DNA from: Sphaerolaimus hirsutus
Taxonomy: Eukaryota; Nematoda; Chromadorea; Monhysterida; Sphaerolaimidae
Direction: 5' to 3'
DNA length: 64,000 bases
Assembly: GCA_964036195.1 (NCBI GenBank)
Contig: OZ038458.1
Location: 8,817,832 to 8,881,831, forward strand
Shown: piece by piece, positions 12,498 to 32,858 of the stretch
How the letters are laid out: every line of letters starts with the position of its first letter
Position numbering within the stretch: the stretch's first letter is position 1
The notes under the pieces: model-generated
What the model was told of the DNA's origin: nothing
Seen by the model: the letters and a program-made list of their open reading frames with translations, nothing else
The model's database searches: none
Translations under genes and position numbers: made by a program

Positions 12498-14425
12498 GGC
12501 GGCGTTTACACGGATTTCATGGCTACGACAACTTATTTTTTTAAAGTTCCATAACTCCGGAATAAAGTTTCATATTCCAGAGTAAAAATGGTCGAGTATA
12601 TATCATACTAAGGTGTATATGTGTGTGTAATTTCAGTTGAATTGGCCTAGTCATTTAATAGTTATGGACCGTTGAATTTTTTTTATTCCGCCCGGCCTTC
12701 CGACAGCTTTCCGACAAATCTGAAAAAACTCAATTTTCACGCTGCGACAGTGTGACGATCACAGATTGTCGTCACACGCAGAATCTGACAGGATGACAAA
12801 GTGGTTGATATTTGTCAAAAGCTGTGAACGTGTTTTTTAAGTGACGACAATGTGTCTTATTGTGTATGCACTGTAAAACGGCATGGACAAACTGAATTAT
12901 GTGACTAATAATTGATTTCAGCACATTCGGCGTACTTGAATGGTAAACTCATTCAAATTTCAATACAATTTATGCAGTTATACGGCCAAACGCGAAAATG
13001 TCATAAAGGTTTTTGTAAGGTGCTACCTCTGTCGACTTTAACATGGTAGCTCGGAAACATTGCAGGCAGTGTGTGATGTTTAGGTGGGGAGTTGCATCAT
13101 TGTTAAAACGTATTTACTTTGAATCGATAAATACGTATACTTGAGTACAGAGTAAATACGGTTGTTTCCTGGGAAAAAAAGTTCCTGTGCTCCCTTTTAC
13201 ATACTGTATTTCATAAAAAAAACCCTTGAATTCACCTGCCCGCACCCCCCCCCCCTCGAAATACCCCAGGTGTTTTCTAGTTGAGGAAAAAAACCCTCGA
13301 AATACGCCCAGTCTGGAATGATGTAAACACCTTCCCAGTCGCGTCCGGCACCCTATTTTTGATGACACTTGTGACATCCTATCTCCAGTTTTAGGGCGCA
13401 CCAGAAGCTGAAACATGGGGGAAATATTGATGCAACCCGCCTCGGTACCTATATTATCGGTAGTGAGTAATGGCGGATCGAAAAAGAATTCATGCCAATT
13501 CCCTTTTTGGAAAAATATTTTAGATCCCAATCTGAACCCGCAAGAATTATGTTTCATAGATCCTTAGCTAAGAGTGGTTGATAAGATTATTTTCAGCCCC
13601 TGTGGATGGAGCTTTATTTGTATAGTTTTTGGGTTGGCTTTTGTTGGAGCCCCCTAAAAAAGTGAAAGATATTTTTGGCGGATTCAGACTCTTCAGAGTG
13701 TTTACCTCAACATATTTGGGGAGAACTACTCTGACCATTGTATTCCAAACCCGCAAGAAATACGTTTCAAGGATTCTTAGTAATCATTGCAATTTTTGAC
13801 TAAGTACAGCCCCAACAAATGAAGGTGAGTGAGTATTTTTTGAGAGTGAGAAATGGCTGGTGTTTGTTGGGCCATAGAACCACGCCATGGTCGCTGCGGC
13901 GCTGAAAATGGTTAAACATGTTTTGGGTTTTGTTTCCCATTTTAATGAATTCATTCTAGTCAGCCCCCAAAAACTGTGAAACATATTTTTTGTGGGTTCA
14001 GTTTGGCACCCAGTTCAACTGAAATACCTAAAATGTCTCCTAAAATTGACTGGAATCCCCTAACCCAAAACCCGCAAAATTGATGTTTCATCATTTCTTG
14101 AAACATATATTTTGAGGATTGCAGTATTTCGGTGGCCTCTACAAGGGGCCACTGAAATATGGAGTGCAACTGTTGGAGCGCAACTTGCTTGCTCCAACAG
14201 TTGCTTGGCATTGCGTCTTTTAAAAGCGCACTACCGATGATCCACCTCCCACCTGCCTCTACTTTGTATGAATTTGGGGGGGTGGCAGCAACCCCTTAGA
14301 GGATGGGTCGCCATAAGTGCAAAAAAAATTATTGGCTTTTCTGGTGTCACGCACAGGTCCAGCACCCACTGTTTTCTGAGCTTTGGGAGGGATAAAAATC
14401 TAAAATTTTGGGGATTTGTTACCCA

Positions 14426-15133
14426 CGACGATGGAGAAAACAGAAACTCATTGAGTTTGAAACCGAAAAATATCAAAAAACTCAACTCAAATTAGTTTTT
14501 TTATTGGAGAACACGGAAACATGGAAACACAGAAAAGTTTTTTTTGTTTTTTCCTTGAATTTGAGGATTTGAGGATAGTCTGTAATCAACTGAACAAAAT
14601 AAGGAATGTGCATTTGATCATGGGTCTTCAGTAATTTGGTCTCGATAGATAGCAATATTTATAAATAGTGATAGATCAATAGATTGCTGGCCGATTTGGG
14701 GGCTACACCCAGCGTCCCCATTGAATACCCCTGCAATTGATTTTGTTGACCATGTGGACATTTTGTTGATTTTTGTGGTGTTTTGTCCTACATTTGAACG
14801 ATAGACAGGTTGGTACAGTGATGTTTTCATTGTATCAATCACAGTCCATGTAAAATTTCATGTGAAGTGAAAAACAGTAAAGTAAAATGTTATCAAAAAT
14901 CCCAAATGCCCAGTTAAAAAATTAAATTTGACATTTAACATGACTCAGACTGTTTACATTTTTCAGCAAATCTTTCAGGGTCTTTTGGTGCCCCCTGAAC
15001 ATGCACAAAGTAATTTTTATGAAAAAAACCGGAAAGTTATTTATTGCAAAAAAAACTCAAAACACAGGTATTCATTTTTGAAAAACTCAAAACACAGAAA
15101 GTGTTTTTTTTCTGGAGAACTTACCCATCGTTG
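14426..15133. mobile_element. hAT-type MITE, CAACGATGG ends
   Basis: Ends are CGACGATGG and CCATCGTTG, flanked by GTTACCCA (14418-14425) and GTTACCAA (15134-15141), a 7/8 match. The interior holds AACTCAAAACACAG and AGTTTTTTTTGGAGAAC motifs shared with the better preserved copy at 45355-46548. It is inserted in the left arm of the 13326-17113 foldback. Confidence 0.75.
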
Positions 15134-15929
15134 GTTACCAACACCCCTCCCCTACTATACACTATTCAATTATGAGATTAATGTTAAAAATTTCTAAAAT
15201 ATTGTTATATTCTCTTAAAAACATAGATGGATGGACCACCCAATAGATGGATGACGAATAATTCACTGTTTGGGACTTTTTATTAGACACTTGAAGAGCT
15301 GGTTACATTACTTTGAAGTGAAGGGTTTGATGATTTTCTATGTAAAGAACCACACCTCTAAAATGCCTGCATTGCAAAATTTATCTGGGGGGAATTTCAA
15401 AGTGTAAATTTTGTAAATTTTTGTTCCTGCAATGATGTCATTATGGTGTCATAAAATTCCCCCCATGTAAATTTTGCAATGCAGGCATTTTAGAGGTATG
15501 GTTCTTTACATAACTTTGATCAACCCTTCCCTTTAAAGTATCGTAAACCAGCTCTTCAACTGTTTAATAAAAAAGTTCCAAAAAGTGAATTATTTGTCAT
15601 CCATCTATTGGGTGGTCCATCCATCTATGTTTTTTAGAGAATAAAAAAATATTTTAGAAATTTTAAACATTAATCTCATTATTGAATAGTGTATACTAGG
15701 GGAGGGGTGTTGGTCACACATCCTGAAAATTTTAGATTTATACCCCTCCCACAGCTCAGAAATCAGTGGGTGCCAGACCTGTGGACACCAGAAAGCCAAT
15801 AAAAGTGTTGCACTGAGGGCGACCCTCCCTGTAAGGGGTCACCACAATCCCCCCCCCCCCAATTCATGCAAAGTAGGTGGGGGTGTGCCAATGTCTCCAT
15901 GCCTAGAACTGGAGATAGGATGTCACAAG

Positions 15930-17063
15930 TAGGGTGGCACAAAATTGTTCTTTTAACAACCCTGTTTGTTTACATATAAAACGTTTTTTTTAAAGCTCCC
16001 TTTTAAAGCTAAATGGTTATGGGTCTACACACTATGGGTACTATGTGATGTGAAATTTAGGCATAGAATAGCTGCGGAGCCTAGGGATAGCATTAGAAGT
16101 GGTACGTTCTGTCAAAAATACCCATTTTTTGTCAACTTTTTACATATATCACCTTTTGTCAAATGTTCGTGACTTCAAGTCAAGTTTTGCATGGAATAGT
16201 GTTTAAATATCATTATAAGAAAAGGCTAATACATTGACAGTGATTTTTCACAATGTAGAAGTATGTGGGAGCACATTGGCTGGATATCATACACTACACT
16301 AACATATCACAGCTTATTATGACACAATAGTATGAACAAATCGAAGCTTTTACACTAACAATGCCTCAAAACCAATGAAAACAACCACCAATGGTAATGT
16401 GTATGTGAAATTGTGCACTTGTGTGCAAAAAAAATTGCAAAATACCTAGTGCTTAGTAGGGTGTCAACTTTCCGTTTCTGCTTTCCAAAGGCAAATTTTT
16501 TTCCGTTTCTGTTTCCATTTTCTGGCAGCTAATTTTTTTTTCCGTTTTTCCGGCTCATTTTCCATTTTCCAGCTAAATTTTTGGTTTTTCCGCCTTTTTT
16601 CCATTTTCCGGTTCAATTGTCTGTTTTTCCAACTTTTTTTACTTTCCAGCTCAATTTTTTGTTTTCTGTTTCAGCCAAACTGCATGCAGGCTCTCAATTA
16701 TGTGAATTTTTCCCATTTTTAGCAAAATTTCTGCAAATTTTTTATTTCTGGATAAATTTCTGCAAATTTTTTTCCATTTCCGGCATATATGCAGCAAATT
16801 TTTCTGTTTCTGTTTCCGTTTTCCGGCCTTTCATTTCTCCGTTTTCCGGCAAGTGCAAAATTTTAGCCATTTCCATTTTCCGGCAAGTGCAAAAATTTTT
16901 CTGTTTCCATTTCCTTTTTCCGCCAAAAAGTTTTTGTTGACACCCTAGTGCTTAGTACAAAAAAATTTGGCTGCTGTTTAAAAAAACGGTTTTGATGCCT
17001 GTTTTAAAAATAAGTACAATGTTTTTTTAATTTAAAAACCGTATAAAAAACGTGCCATCCCTA
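15930..17063. mobile_element. hAT-type element, TAGGGTGGCAC ends
   Basis: TAGGGTGGCAC opens the element and GTGCCATCCCTA closes it, with a perfect 8-bp duplication GTCACAAG (15922-15929 and 17064-17071). The interior (about 16200-16450) is the conserved core shared with 22868-23981 and 63294-63948, including AAAACCAATGAAAACAA and a decayed version of the GC-rich motif (GTGCACTTGTGTGC at about 16413). It is interrupted by the element at 16457-16947. Confidence 0.9.
16457..16947. mobile_element. hAT-type element, TAGGGTGTCAAC ends, pyrimidine-tract interior
   Basis: TAGGGTGTCAAC and its inverted copy GTTGACACCCTA are flanked by the perfect 8-bp duplication GTGCTTAG (16449-16456 and 16948-16955). 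Almost the whole interior is a degenerate repeat of TTTCCGTTTTCCGG-type units with a strong C/T strand bias. This is the innermost layer of the nested stack. Confidence 0.9.
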
Positions 17064-17113
17064 GTCACAAGTGTTATCAAAAATAGGGTGCCGGACATGA
17101 CCTGGAAGGTGTT

Positions 17114-18965
17114 TAGATAGCTGGAGCATTTGGGGGGTACCCCCCACACTGAACCCCTGACATGGGTAGTGGGTATATCTAGATAGGTGCCAAATCCAGT
17201 TAAGTTCCAGGTATAGATGAGCATTGAACCTATGTCACAACCCCCTCCCAAAAAATTCACCTATCCCTCTGAAGAATCAATTTGCTAATTTTCCATCCCC
17301 CAGGAGTGTCAAAATCCAAAATACCTCTGTGTGGTATATGTAAAGAATTGACATAAAAATGGATTCCTTTTGGCAGAAATCAACACTTTTAGTGTGCTAC
17401 CATTACTTCACAGCGAATATATGGCTATATATGACATCCAAAAGTACTGCCAGTTGACTGATATACCAGTAAAAATATTTTAACTCACAACCATATTTGG
17501 GAGCTTTTAAAGAGAAATTTCCATAAAAAGACATCGTTATTAAAAAAACATGTTTTTCCATCCCTTGAGACAATTGTTTCTAGCACCCCTTAGCCCCTGG
17601 TTTAATTTTTTTCAGATGCAACGCAACACAAAGTTTTGAATGGCACCATTTTTGCCACTTCTCGCCGCTGCACTGATAGATATCACTATGTTGAACACAA
17701 AAACGGTACCCCTACATGGGCCTGATCATTTTAAGTGCTGAATGGTCAAAATTGGATGAGAATTGACCAAGAAACAGTATAATGAAAGTTGACCAGTTTT
17801 TCAAAATTTTGTTTGTCAGGCAGCCTCGCTAGCGAGGCTTTCCGACAAAAATTCCGATAACTCATGACTCCGCGATCAGGTGCATGGTGACATTGTCGTC
17901 ACAAGCTGTGAACGCGTTTTTAATGTGACGACAACACATCATATTTCTTTCAAACAACCTTTCAAAATGACATCAATGTGGGGCACAATAACGCAAAAAA
18001 TGGTGCCAACAATATCATGGCATTATTACATGATAATTTTAAATCATAAAATGTAATTTTGGGTGTATAATGAGGTAATCTGCACAAATATATGTTTGTC
18101 GGAGGTATCGAGGCCGATTTTTGTCGCAGGTAGCGAGGCTGATTTGTCGTCACATACCTAAAATTTGCAATTTTCATCGAAAAAAGGTCTGTGACGACAC
18201 AATTTTTTTGTCGTCACACGAAATCCGTGTAAACACGGCCTAAGGTATTTTCCAAATACCAGGGAAAGCATGAAAAAAGCGTAAGCGTGAACGAGTGCGT
18301 AAAAAAAACATGCACGCAGTTATTTTTTGTATACAACCCTTTCTTAAAAGCTTAAAACGGGGATGTGTCCAAAAAATTAGGCTTTCCCGGTACCCGGGTA
18401 TTTTGGCGATGGATGAGTAAGGGTATTTAATATTTTTTGAAAGCGTGAATATAAATACCCAAATACCTAGATATTTTCGGTAAGCGTTAATACGCTTTTG
18501 CAACTCTGCATTTAACTTCAGCCACTGCAGCTGTATCGACTGAACACTTCGCCGTCAGCAAATATGTAGGTATTCACGTCCCAATAAAAGCCACACTGCA
18601 ATTTCAACGTTAAACTAAATCACTAAAAACCAGGTGTCAAGTCCGCAAAAAGTGATGTTAAAAGCGACGTGAACAGTTGAGTTAAAACTGAAAAGCGAAG
18701 TGAAATTTTGAAATAAGTTTTTTTAATAGGGTAACATTTTCAATTCCGAAGTTCCGACGCACGCGAAAAATCAGCACGTTTTACACTAAAATAATCGTTA
18801 CCGTCATCAGAAACAATGCTTCCCATTTACGTCAGAATTCAAAATCCTTTACGTTTTTATTATTTATTATTTTTCACTTCCCATTCCGCTTTTCACTTTT
18901 AATTCACTTTCCTTTCCCCTTCATTTTTTCTTTACTTTTTGCTGAATTGGGCCCAATCGAACAAG
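17114..18965. other. Remaining arms of outer elements and intergenic DNA, no gene
   Basis: 17114-18240 is the right part of the 12498 element. 18241-18515 carries GTAAGCG/AATACC motifs like those on its left side. 18516-18965 is AT-rich and presumably includes the promoter of the next gene. No coding exon is supported. Confidence 0.5.
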
Positions 18966-20532
18966 ATGAGCAGCGACAGGTTGTCGGTGCTGCCCAAGTC
19001 CTCGCCGCGGCGGTCGACCAACGGCAGCGAGTCGCAGTCGCACCCAACAGACTTCTGGGCCGTGTACTCGGTGATGCACAAGTTGGCCAGAAAGATCAAG
19101 GCCAGGAGACCCAACGCCAGGTGCCAATCCCAGACCATGTCAAGTAAAGTGTCAAATGTCATGTAAATTGTCATGAAAAGTTCAGTAAAATAATAAAATC
19201 TATTTTTTTTTGTTTTAATTGACATTTTACATGACATCTGACACTTTACTTTGCGGGGTCTGGGACTGCCTCCAGGGTAGGACCCCTGCCCGTGGTGATG
19301 ACCAATGGCGTGGGCAGCAGAGCCAGACTTTCATCGGCTGTCAGCGAAGTGCAGCCGTCTGACGGCAGCAATGTTAGTCGTTAATGAGCAGACTGGTTAA
19401 TCACTTTTATCGCAGCGGTTTTTCTGTCGCTCGGCGGTGCTCATAGAAAAATGTGGCCTATTCAAAAATACACCATAGATACAGCATTTCGATACAAAAG
19501 GATTTCTTCAGCCGTATTTTCTTCAACTGGATAGAAGTGATGTAAAAGCCCCATGGCGCTGGCGATTGAGCTGAAGGAAAGGCGTAATGACTCAGTAAGC
19601 AGTGCGCAAAATCTGTTACGGTGCAAAGCGAATGGCTAACTTTTCTGCAGTGCCTGGTAGAAAAAGCGCCCGGCGTCAGCGGAAGAGGGGGACTATTTAA
19701 GCGGTGGAATATTTTCGGCAGTTTATTTCGTTAAAATTTTCAAGCATGTTTCTACCGACCCATTTCATCAAATACCCTATATACTCGAATAATTCCCCCG
19801 CCGTGAAAAATTTCCCCCCTCTTAGACGAGTGAGGAAAAATAACCCCCCCCCCTTAGGCATATGGTAAAGTTTTTGCACTCAATTTGAAGAAAAATTACA
19901 TGTTATTTACCTAGTAAGTAAAGCATATTTCATGAAATCAGTTCATAGAAACTAGTTCATATAAAGTTTTTGATGAAATAATAATCCCCTCCTTGAATAG
20001 TTCCCCCCTCAAAAAAGTCTGACGAAAAAATAATTCCCCGGGGGATTATTCGAGTATATACGGTATGTCTTATTAACACAAAAAGCGCGATTTTGGTCCA
20101 AATTGGAGAAAATAAAATGATCATGCCTTAAGGGGGAGATTGATTCAAGCGGGGTTATTTTTTTCCCCTCACTAGTCTTACGGGGGAATTATTCAAACAA
20201 AAATGGCGTTTAGACAATATTTACACCTATCTCTATACCTATGCGTTTTACTAGAAACGATTCTCACGCAGTTATACAACAGCGGACAAGGTCTGGCAAC
20301 GAAAAACTCCAACTCGTTCACCAGGCAGCTCGCGTTCGGTCAGCTGGTCGACAGCGATGCAAAGCTCAAACGCGAACAGATGGGCACCACGGCTGAGTTT
20401 TTCAGTAGCGCCTGGAGCTCAAACTTGGCTAAAGTCGCCACTGCGGCCACTCTGATTATCGCAGTCGTGTTGTTAATTGCTAATTATCATAAATATATTG
20501 TGTATGGCGAGTTCGATAGAAAGTATGATTGA
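18966..20532 (+). CDS. Small predicted single-pass membrane protein, unknown family
   Basis: Three exons fit in phase: 18966-19120, 19276-19372 and 20272-20532, giving 170 residues from the ATG at 18966 to a TGA ending at 20532. The donors are CAG|GTGCCA and AAT|GTTAGT, and the acceptors CTCCAG and CACGCAG. The N-terminal third is Ser/Arg-rich, followed by a basic stretch (MHKLARKIKARRPNA). A clear hydrophobic segment, VATAATLIIAVVLLIA, lies about 30 residues before the C-terminus and is followed by YHKYIVYGEFDRKYD. I recognise no family. A hairpin MITE lies in intron 1 and a CGAATAA-type MITE in intron 2. Its 3' end converges on the UPF0598 gene, with 126 bp between stop codons. The start could lie further upstream. 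Confidence 0.55.
19129..19265. mobile_element. Hairpin MITE, CCCAGACC ends
   Basis: CCCAGACC and GGTCTGGGA ends enclose arms built of AGTAAAGTGTCAAATGTCAT on one side and its inverted complement on the other, with a T/A-rich loop. The same family lies just upstream of the UPF0598 start (21910-22070). Confidence 0.75.
19773..20065. mobile_element. CGAATAA-type foldback MITE
   Basis: TATATACTCGAATAATTCCCCC at the left end pairs with the inverted GGGGATTATTCGAGTATATA at the right, ending in CGGTA. It lies in the second intron of the small membrane-protein gene. A further fragment (CTTACGGGGGAATTATTCAAAC) follows at about 20175-20200. Confidence 0.7.
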
Positions 20533-20658
20533 TTTTATTTGGTAACACCGTGTGCACTTTTACAAAGTGCAATGCGAATCACAGACCTACGACTACCAGT
20601 AAAATGAATTGAATTTCAATTTTAATCTGAAATGTGACCATAACTGTACCAATCAAAA

Positions 20659-21878
20659 TCACTCTCGATCTTCGATCGCCTCCAAAACATCTTCATTTCG
20701 CAATCGCACTCGCTCGCCGCTCCACTTAATGTGCGTGGGCCGGCCATCGTCGTTGAAGGTGAAGTTCGGCGCGAATTTCATGGCCAGCCGGTCGGCCACC
20801 AAAGCCGCGCCGCCCCATTTTGGGTCGCAAGGATGGTACACGCGACCGGTGCGCGGCACCTAAAACTGGCAACTGGTAGTGACTGAAAACTATGGACTTT
20901 CTCTGAACTTATGTACCAAACCAAGCTATGTGAACTAAGCTAATCAAAGGCGGTAAATTGCGTGAAATGGATTTAACGACGGGCGAGTTGCCAAAAATAG
21001 TTGAGCACGGGCTATAGCAGGTATGGAAACTGACTGGTGAAAAACAGCACTTGCGCAATGAAAATTGACTGTGCGCCGATTTTCAGGGTTGGTGGACATA
21101 AACTTAGATAAAGATTTTACTGGGGCCAGTCCTGTAAGTGGACAATTACTTGACTTTTGCTCGTGATCTAACATTCAAAATTTTACACCTGGCACCTGGC
21201 GTAACCAATTCGAGAATCGACAAACCCGCAAAGCAGTTTCCAACCCAAGCTGACCATGGCCAAGCGCTGCGGCTCGAAGGGCACGGCCAGCAGCGGGCCA
21301 GAGTGGCACAGCGACAACAGCTGGCCGCCGCCCTCCGCGGTCGCGTCGATCAGCTGCGTGAACACCACCGGCGTGTCGTTGCAGCGGACAAAGTTGCGCT
21401 CGCGACCGCACGGCGACAACCTGCATTGCAGTTAGGTCGCGGGAAGTTATGTCCCCGCTGTTTTATGGTGGGAATAGTTAACAGATGAGAACCAAGGAAA
21501 ATCGTCTTCGTATCGTTCCATCAGGTTCATTCGCAGACGTGAAAAGAAGAAGTGTAGAAATTGCTTGTCCTTGAAGCAGGATGTGAAGTTTTTCATGCGA
21601 GCGTCGTCCAGAAACAGCTGCGATTTAATTTAAAAACGATTCCTACATGAGCTATCAAAGATACAGATAAACAAAACCTGTCCATGGTGGTCCACAAAAT
21701 AAAAATACTCCCTAATCCCCTTCTCAGGACTCTGACCCTGCTCATACTCCAATTTTCCCTTCAGACTAGCAGAACTATTGAATTCATCATTTGGAGTACA
21801 CAGTGATTGTCTCGCCAGTAAAATATTTCGCAGAGGTTTCCGAATGAGTGCGCGCAACTGATTAGTTATGACGCTCAT
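20659..21878 (-). CDS. UPF0598 protein (C8orf82 homologue), probably mitochondrial
   Basis: Four minus-strand exons join in phase: 21678-21878, 21493-21617, 21255-21420, 20659-20859, giving 230 residues (the human homologue is about 216). Family landmarks are GIREYFYFVDHHGQLFLDD, MKNFTSCFKD, FPWLSPCGRERNFVRCND, PVVFTQLID, VPFEPQRLAM and GRVYHPCDPKWGG. The biochemical function is unknown. The first 25 residues (MSVITNQLRALIRKPLRNI) are basic and lack acids, as in a mitochondrial presequence, which supports the upstream ATG at 21878. A transposon hairpin begins roughly 30 bp upstream of the start codon. The gene lies on the same strand as NFS1 and 0.66 kb beyond its stop. Confidence 0.9.
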
Positions 21879-21907
21879 TATTAGGATAAAAAGACTGCCC
21901 CTGGGGA

Positions 21908-22070
21908 CACTCCCAGACCCTGTAAAAAGCCCTGTCAAATGCCATGCAAAGTGTCAACAGTCATGGAAAATGCCCTGCAAAATGGTAACCGAGTTGCCAT
22001 TGTGCAGGGTATTTTCCATGAGTTTTGACACTTTGCATGACATTTGACATTTTACAGCGTCTGGGATTGG
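21908..22070. mobile_element. Hairpin MITE beside the UPF0598 start
   Basis: CCCAGACCCTGTAAAA on the left pairs with TTTTACAGCGTCTGGGA on the right. The inner arms AAAGTGTCAACAGTCATGGA and TCCATGAGTTTTGACACTTT also pair, so nearly the whole 160 bp can fold. It belongs to the same family as 19129-19265. Confidence 0.8.
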
Positions 22071-22533
22071 CACCTGAAAAGAGAAGTCTTAGAGGAAAGT
22101 AATCGACGCGGATATTGTATGTTTTATCAGCAATATTAAGAAGCAATGCAGCAATTCAGATGCGGCATTCTATGAATCAAATGAATTGGAGCAGCACAGA
22201 ATCAGCAACAAAAAAATTCGCTGTTTTCGTTTTATCTAAAGTCTCGGCCGATGAAAAATTGATCGAATTCGAATAGTCCCGGCGATACATGAACAGCACA
22301 ATCTACTCATAAAATACCCTGTAGAAATCCGTTTAGAACGATCGCTCCATCAACACGACCGGCCCAAAAGCATGAGACATTCATGTTTTTGAAAATGTCA
22401 CTCATTAAACATTAAATTTAGTGACATTAAATAAAAATCAATATCAATTAGAAACTCTGCGACAACTAAAGCATCAACTGCTTCACCACACACATCCGAA
22501 CGAATAAATACAACATGGGAACTGAAATGAAAA

Positions 22534-27453
<4,920 letters not shown>

Positions 27454-28549
27454 GTTGGCGTCGCTGCCGCAGCGGTGGTGAAAACTGCACAAAACTGTCC
27501 TTTGAGACTACGTTATGACGACACATACGATCGAATATGGACTAGACGAATGTCATTCAATGCGTGCTACATCCCACAAATTATTGGGACATCAAGCAAC
27601 TATTTTTTCATATTAAAAGTGTGGAGTGGATAATTTTTGAGGAGAATTTTTGGGAAAAATAACACGGAAGCGGAGTTAAGCGGAGCAGATAAGGCTGAAT
27701 GAGCTCCAGTTTGGATTACTTTTCTCAGATTTCACTGGCATTTCCGATTTTTATACGATTTATTTATAACGATTTAAACAAATACGAATAAATGACACAT
27801 GTAGATACCGATATATTCGCATGATACATAAGTAATTGTTCAGACGTGACAATATAAAAATAATTTAACGTATCGAAGGGCACAATAAAGTAGAGTACAT
27901 AAAAAAATTGGATTTTATGCAGAACGTATTCCATTGGTTGTTAAATAATCCTTGTATTCTCAAAATGTAGAAGCCATTCAAGCGGAAAATTTGCGCTGTT
28001 TGGCCCTGCATATACCAAAATTTTCAAATTTTGTAGTAAACTTATAAATCAACTTTGAACTAATTTTTGTTTCTCATTCTGGTAAACTCAAATGCGTTCA
28101 AAGCTGATTTGTGTCTGCCAAAAATTTTTACATTTCGGTGTCTAACCGTGTGTGTTGACCAGAATGAGTTTTTTTGATCTCGATAAACAGTAAGATTCTG
28201 GTAAACTGAAAAGCTGATGCATGAATTTTTCGAAATTTTGGGCTGAGCAGGGCCACTGATGCCACCGTATTTACATAAATATTTACGTATATAAGAAGAG
28301 AACCGCAGATAGAAGAATACACAGTATAGTGACTAAAAATATGCGTTACATGTAATCAAAAAACCGTTAATTGTAGGTAGGTAATTAACTACCGGTAAAA
28401 AACCTCTGAGCGTGCAGCCAACCCAAAAACAATGTGCCTAACTAATAATTCTTCATTGATAATATTAATTTGGACGACATTAGAAAATTTAAAATCGATA
28501 CCACATAAAATCGAAAAACAAACACATCAATAATTATTTCATCAAATAT
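27454..28549. other. Intergenic between NFS1 (start) and the first CK2 copy (end)
   Basis: AT-rich DNA that should contain the NFS1 promoter next to 27453. No TATA box or other element can be singled out with confidence, and no repeat ends or ORFs of note are seen. Confidence 0.4.
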
Positions 28550-29186
28550 TTGAATGTTGAAGTCAATGAAAGAAACAAAACACTCTTAACACAAACCAAA
28601 AATCGCTTTTCATGTGATATTTTAAGCGCCTTCAGCGCACTAAAAATAACGATTTTTCCTAGAACAAATTTGCAGTATGAAAATGAATAAGGAAATACCA
28701 CACAACGAAAAAATGTTAAATTATTATTTTTGTCACAGGATTGTAACATATTTATGTACGATAGACCGTCCCCGAGCATGTCGAATGTAGGACACAAAAA
28801 GTACATTGTTTTCTAGTTATGGATGTGGATACACATAAAATCCATACATATATATGTTACAGTGCCAATGACATACAAACCCATTGATACCTGCCGAAAA
28901 TGAATATTGGTGAGCGCAAAGTCCACGTCGCTCCAGCGCGCAGCGACCAGAACTGAAGGCGACACGAACTTATTGCGCCGGCTTGTTACCAATCAATTAA
29001 AAGCTTGACGAAAAAAAATCCCGAAAGCAATTATTTCATACAGATACACGGTAGGAAGGGTGGGGGAGGGTGCGACTAGCTGAACTTCCCAATTAAATCA
29101 ATAGGTATTTCAGTCTATAAACTGCAGCTTCAAGGCAGCCAAACCATTTACCCCCAAGCCAACCCCCCCCCCACCCTACCCCCCGC

Positions 29187-32466
<3,280 letters not shown>

Positions 32467-32658
32467 GTTGTGATCTCTTTGTCGCAGCAGCCACAGCCGC
32501 CTGTTTGCGCGCAAAAGTTGCAACAGCGACTGGGAATGCGTCGGGTTGGACGGCGGCTGCGCACCAGTGAGCACTTGCTGCCACAGGGACGCGGTGTCCG
32601 ACTAAAGGGGAGAAAGTTGGGTTCGGATGTGACGAGAAAAAATTCCTGTGTGTGATGT

Positions 32659-32858
32659 NNNNNNNNNNNNNNNNNNNNNNNNNNNNNNNNNNNNNNNNNN
32701 NNNNNNNNNNNNNNNNNNNNNNNNNNNNNNNNNNNNNNNNNNNNNNNNNNNNNNNNNNNNNNNNNNNNNNNNNNNNNNNNNNNNNNNNNNNNNNNNNNNN
32801 NNNNNNNNNNNNNNNNNNNNNNNNNNNNNNNNNNNNNNNNNNNNNNNNNNNNNNNNNN
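32659..32858. other. Assembly gap, 200 N
   Basis: Exactly 200 undetermined bases, a typical arbitrary gap size. The sequence resumes with the start of the same block that begins at 28550, so the gap separates the two CK2-alpha copies. Confidence 1.

Larger units (their letters stand above)
13326..17113. mobile_element. Foldback element, AACACCTTCC ends, nested in the 12498 element
   Basis: The left arm (AACACCTTCCCAGTCGCG..., then GGCACCCTATTTTTGATG and CCTATCTCCAGTT) is repeated inverted on the right (AACTGGAGATAGG at about 15907, interrupted by an insertion, then CATCAAA-like AAAATAGGGTGCC and GGAAGGTGTT ending at 17113). Inner arms at 14231-14430 and 15690-15890, and at 15225-15310 and 15540-15635, also pair, so the whole unit is one long hairpin. 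A relative with the same ends and the same inner hairpin motif is at 58726-60430. Confidence 0.7.
12498..18240. mobile_element. Large foldback element with TAA flanks, host of nested elements
   Basis: The outer ends are GGCGGCGTTTACACGGATTT and, inverted, AAATCCGTGTAAACACGGCC, flanked on both sides by TAA (12495-12497 and 18241-18243). A 3-bp TAA duplication and GG-type ends fit PIF/Harbinger-like elements. Subterminal DNA on both sides carries repeated GTCGTCACA/TGTGACGACA motifs (12760-12860 and 17890-18225). No transposase ORF is visible. Most of its length is younger inserted elements, listed separately. Confidence 0.7.

Noticed and set aside
18932-19237. Minus-strand ORF with a hydrophobic stretch (LALGLLALIFLANLCITEYT)
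   Set aside because: It is antisense to the plus-strand exon 18966-19120, has no acceptor near its start, and part of it lies in a hairpin MITE. The plus-strand model has two consistent splice phases.
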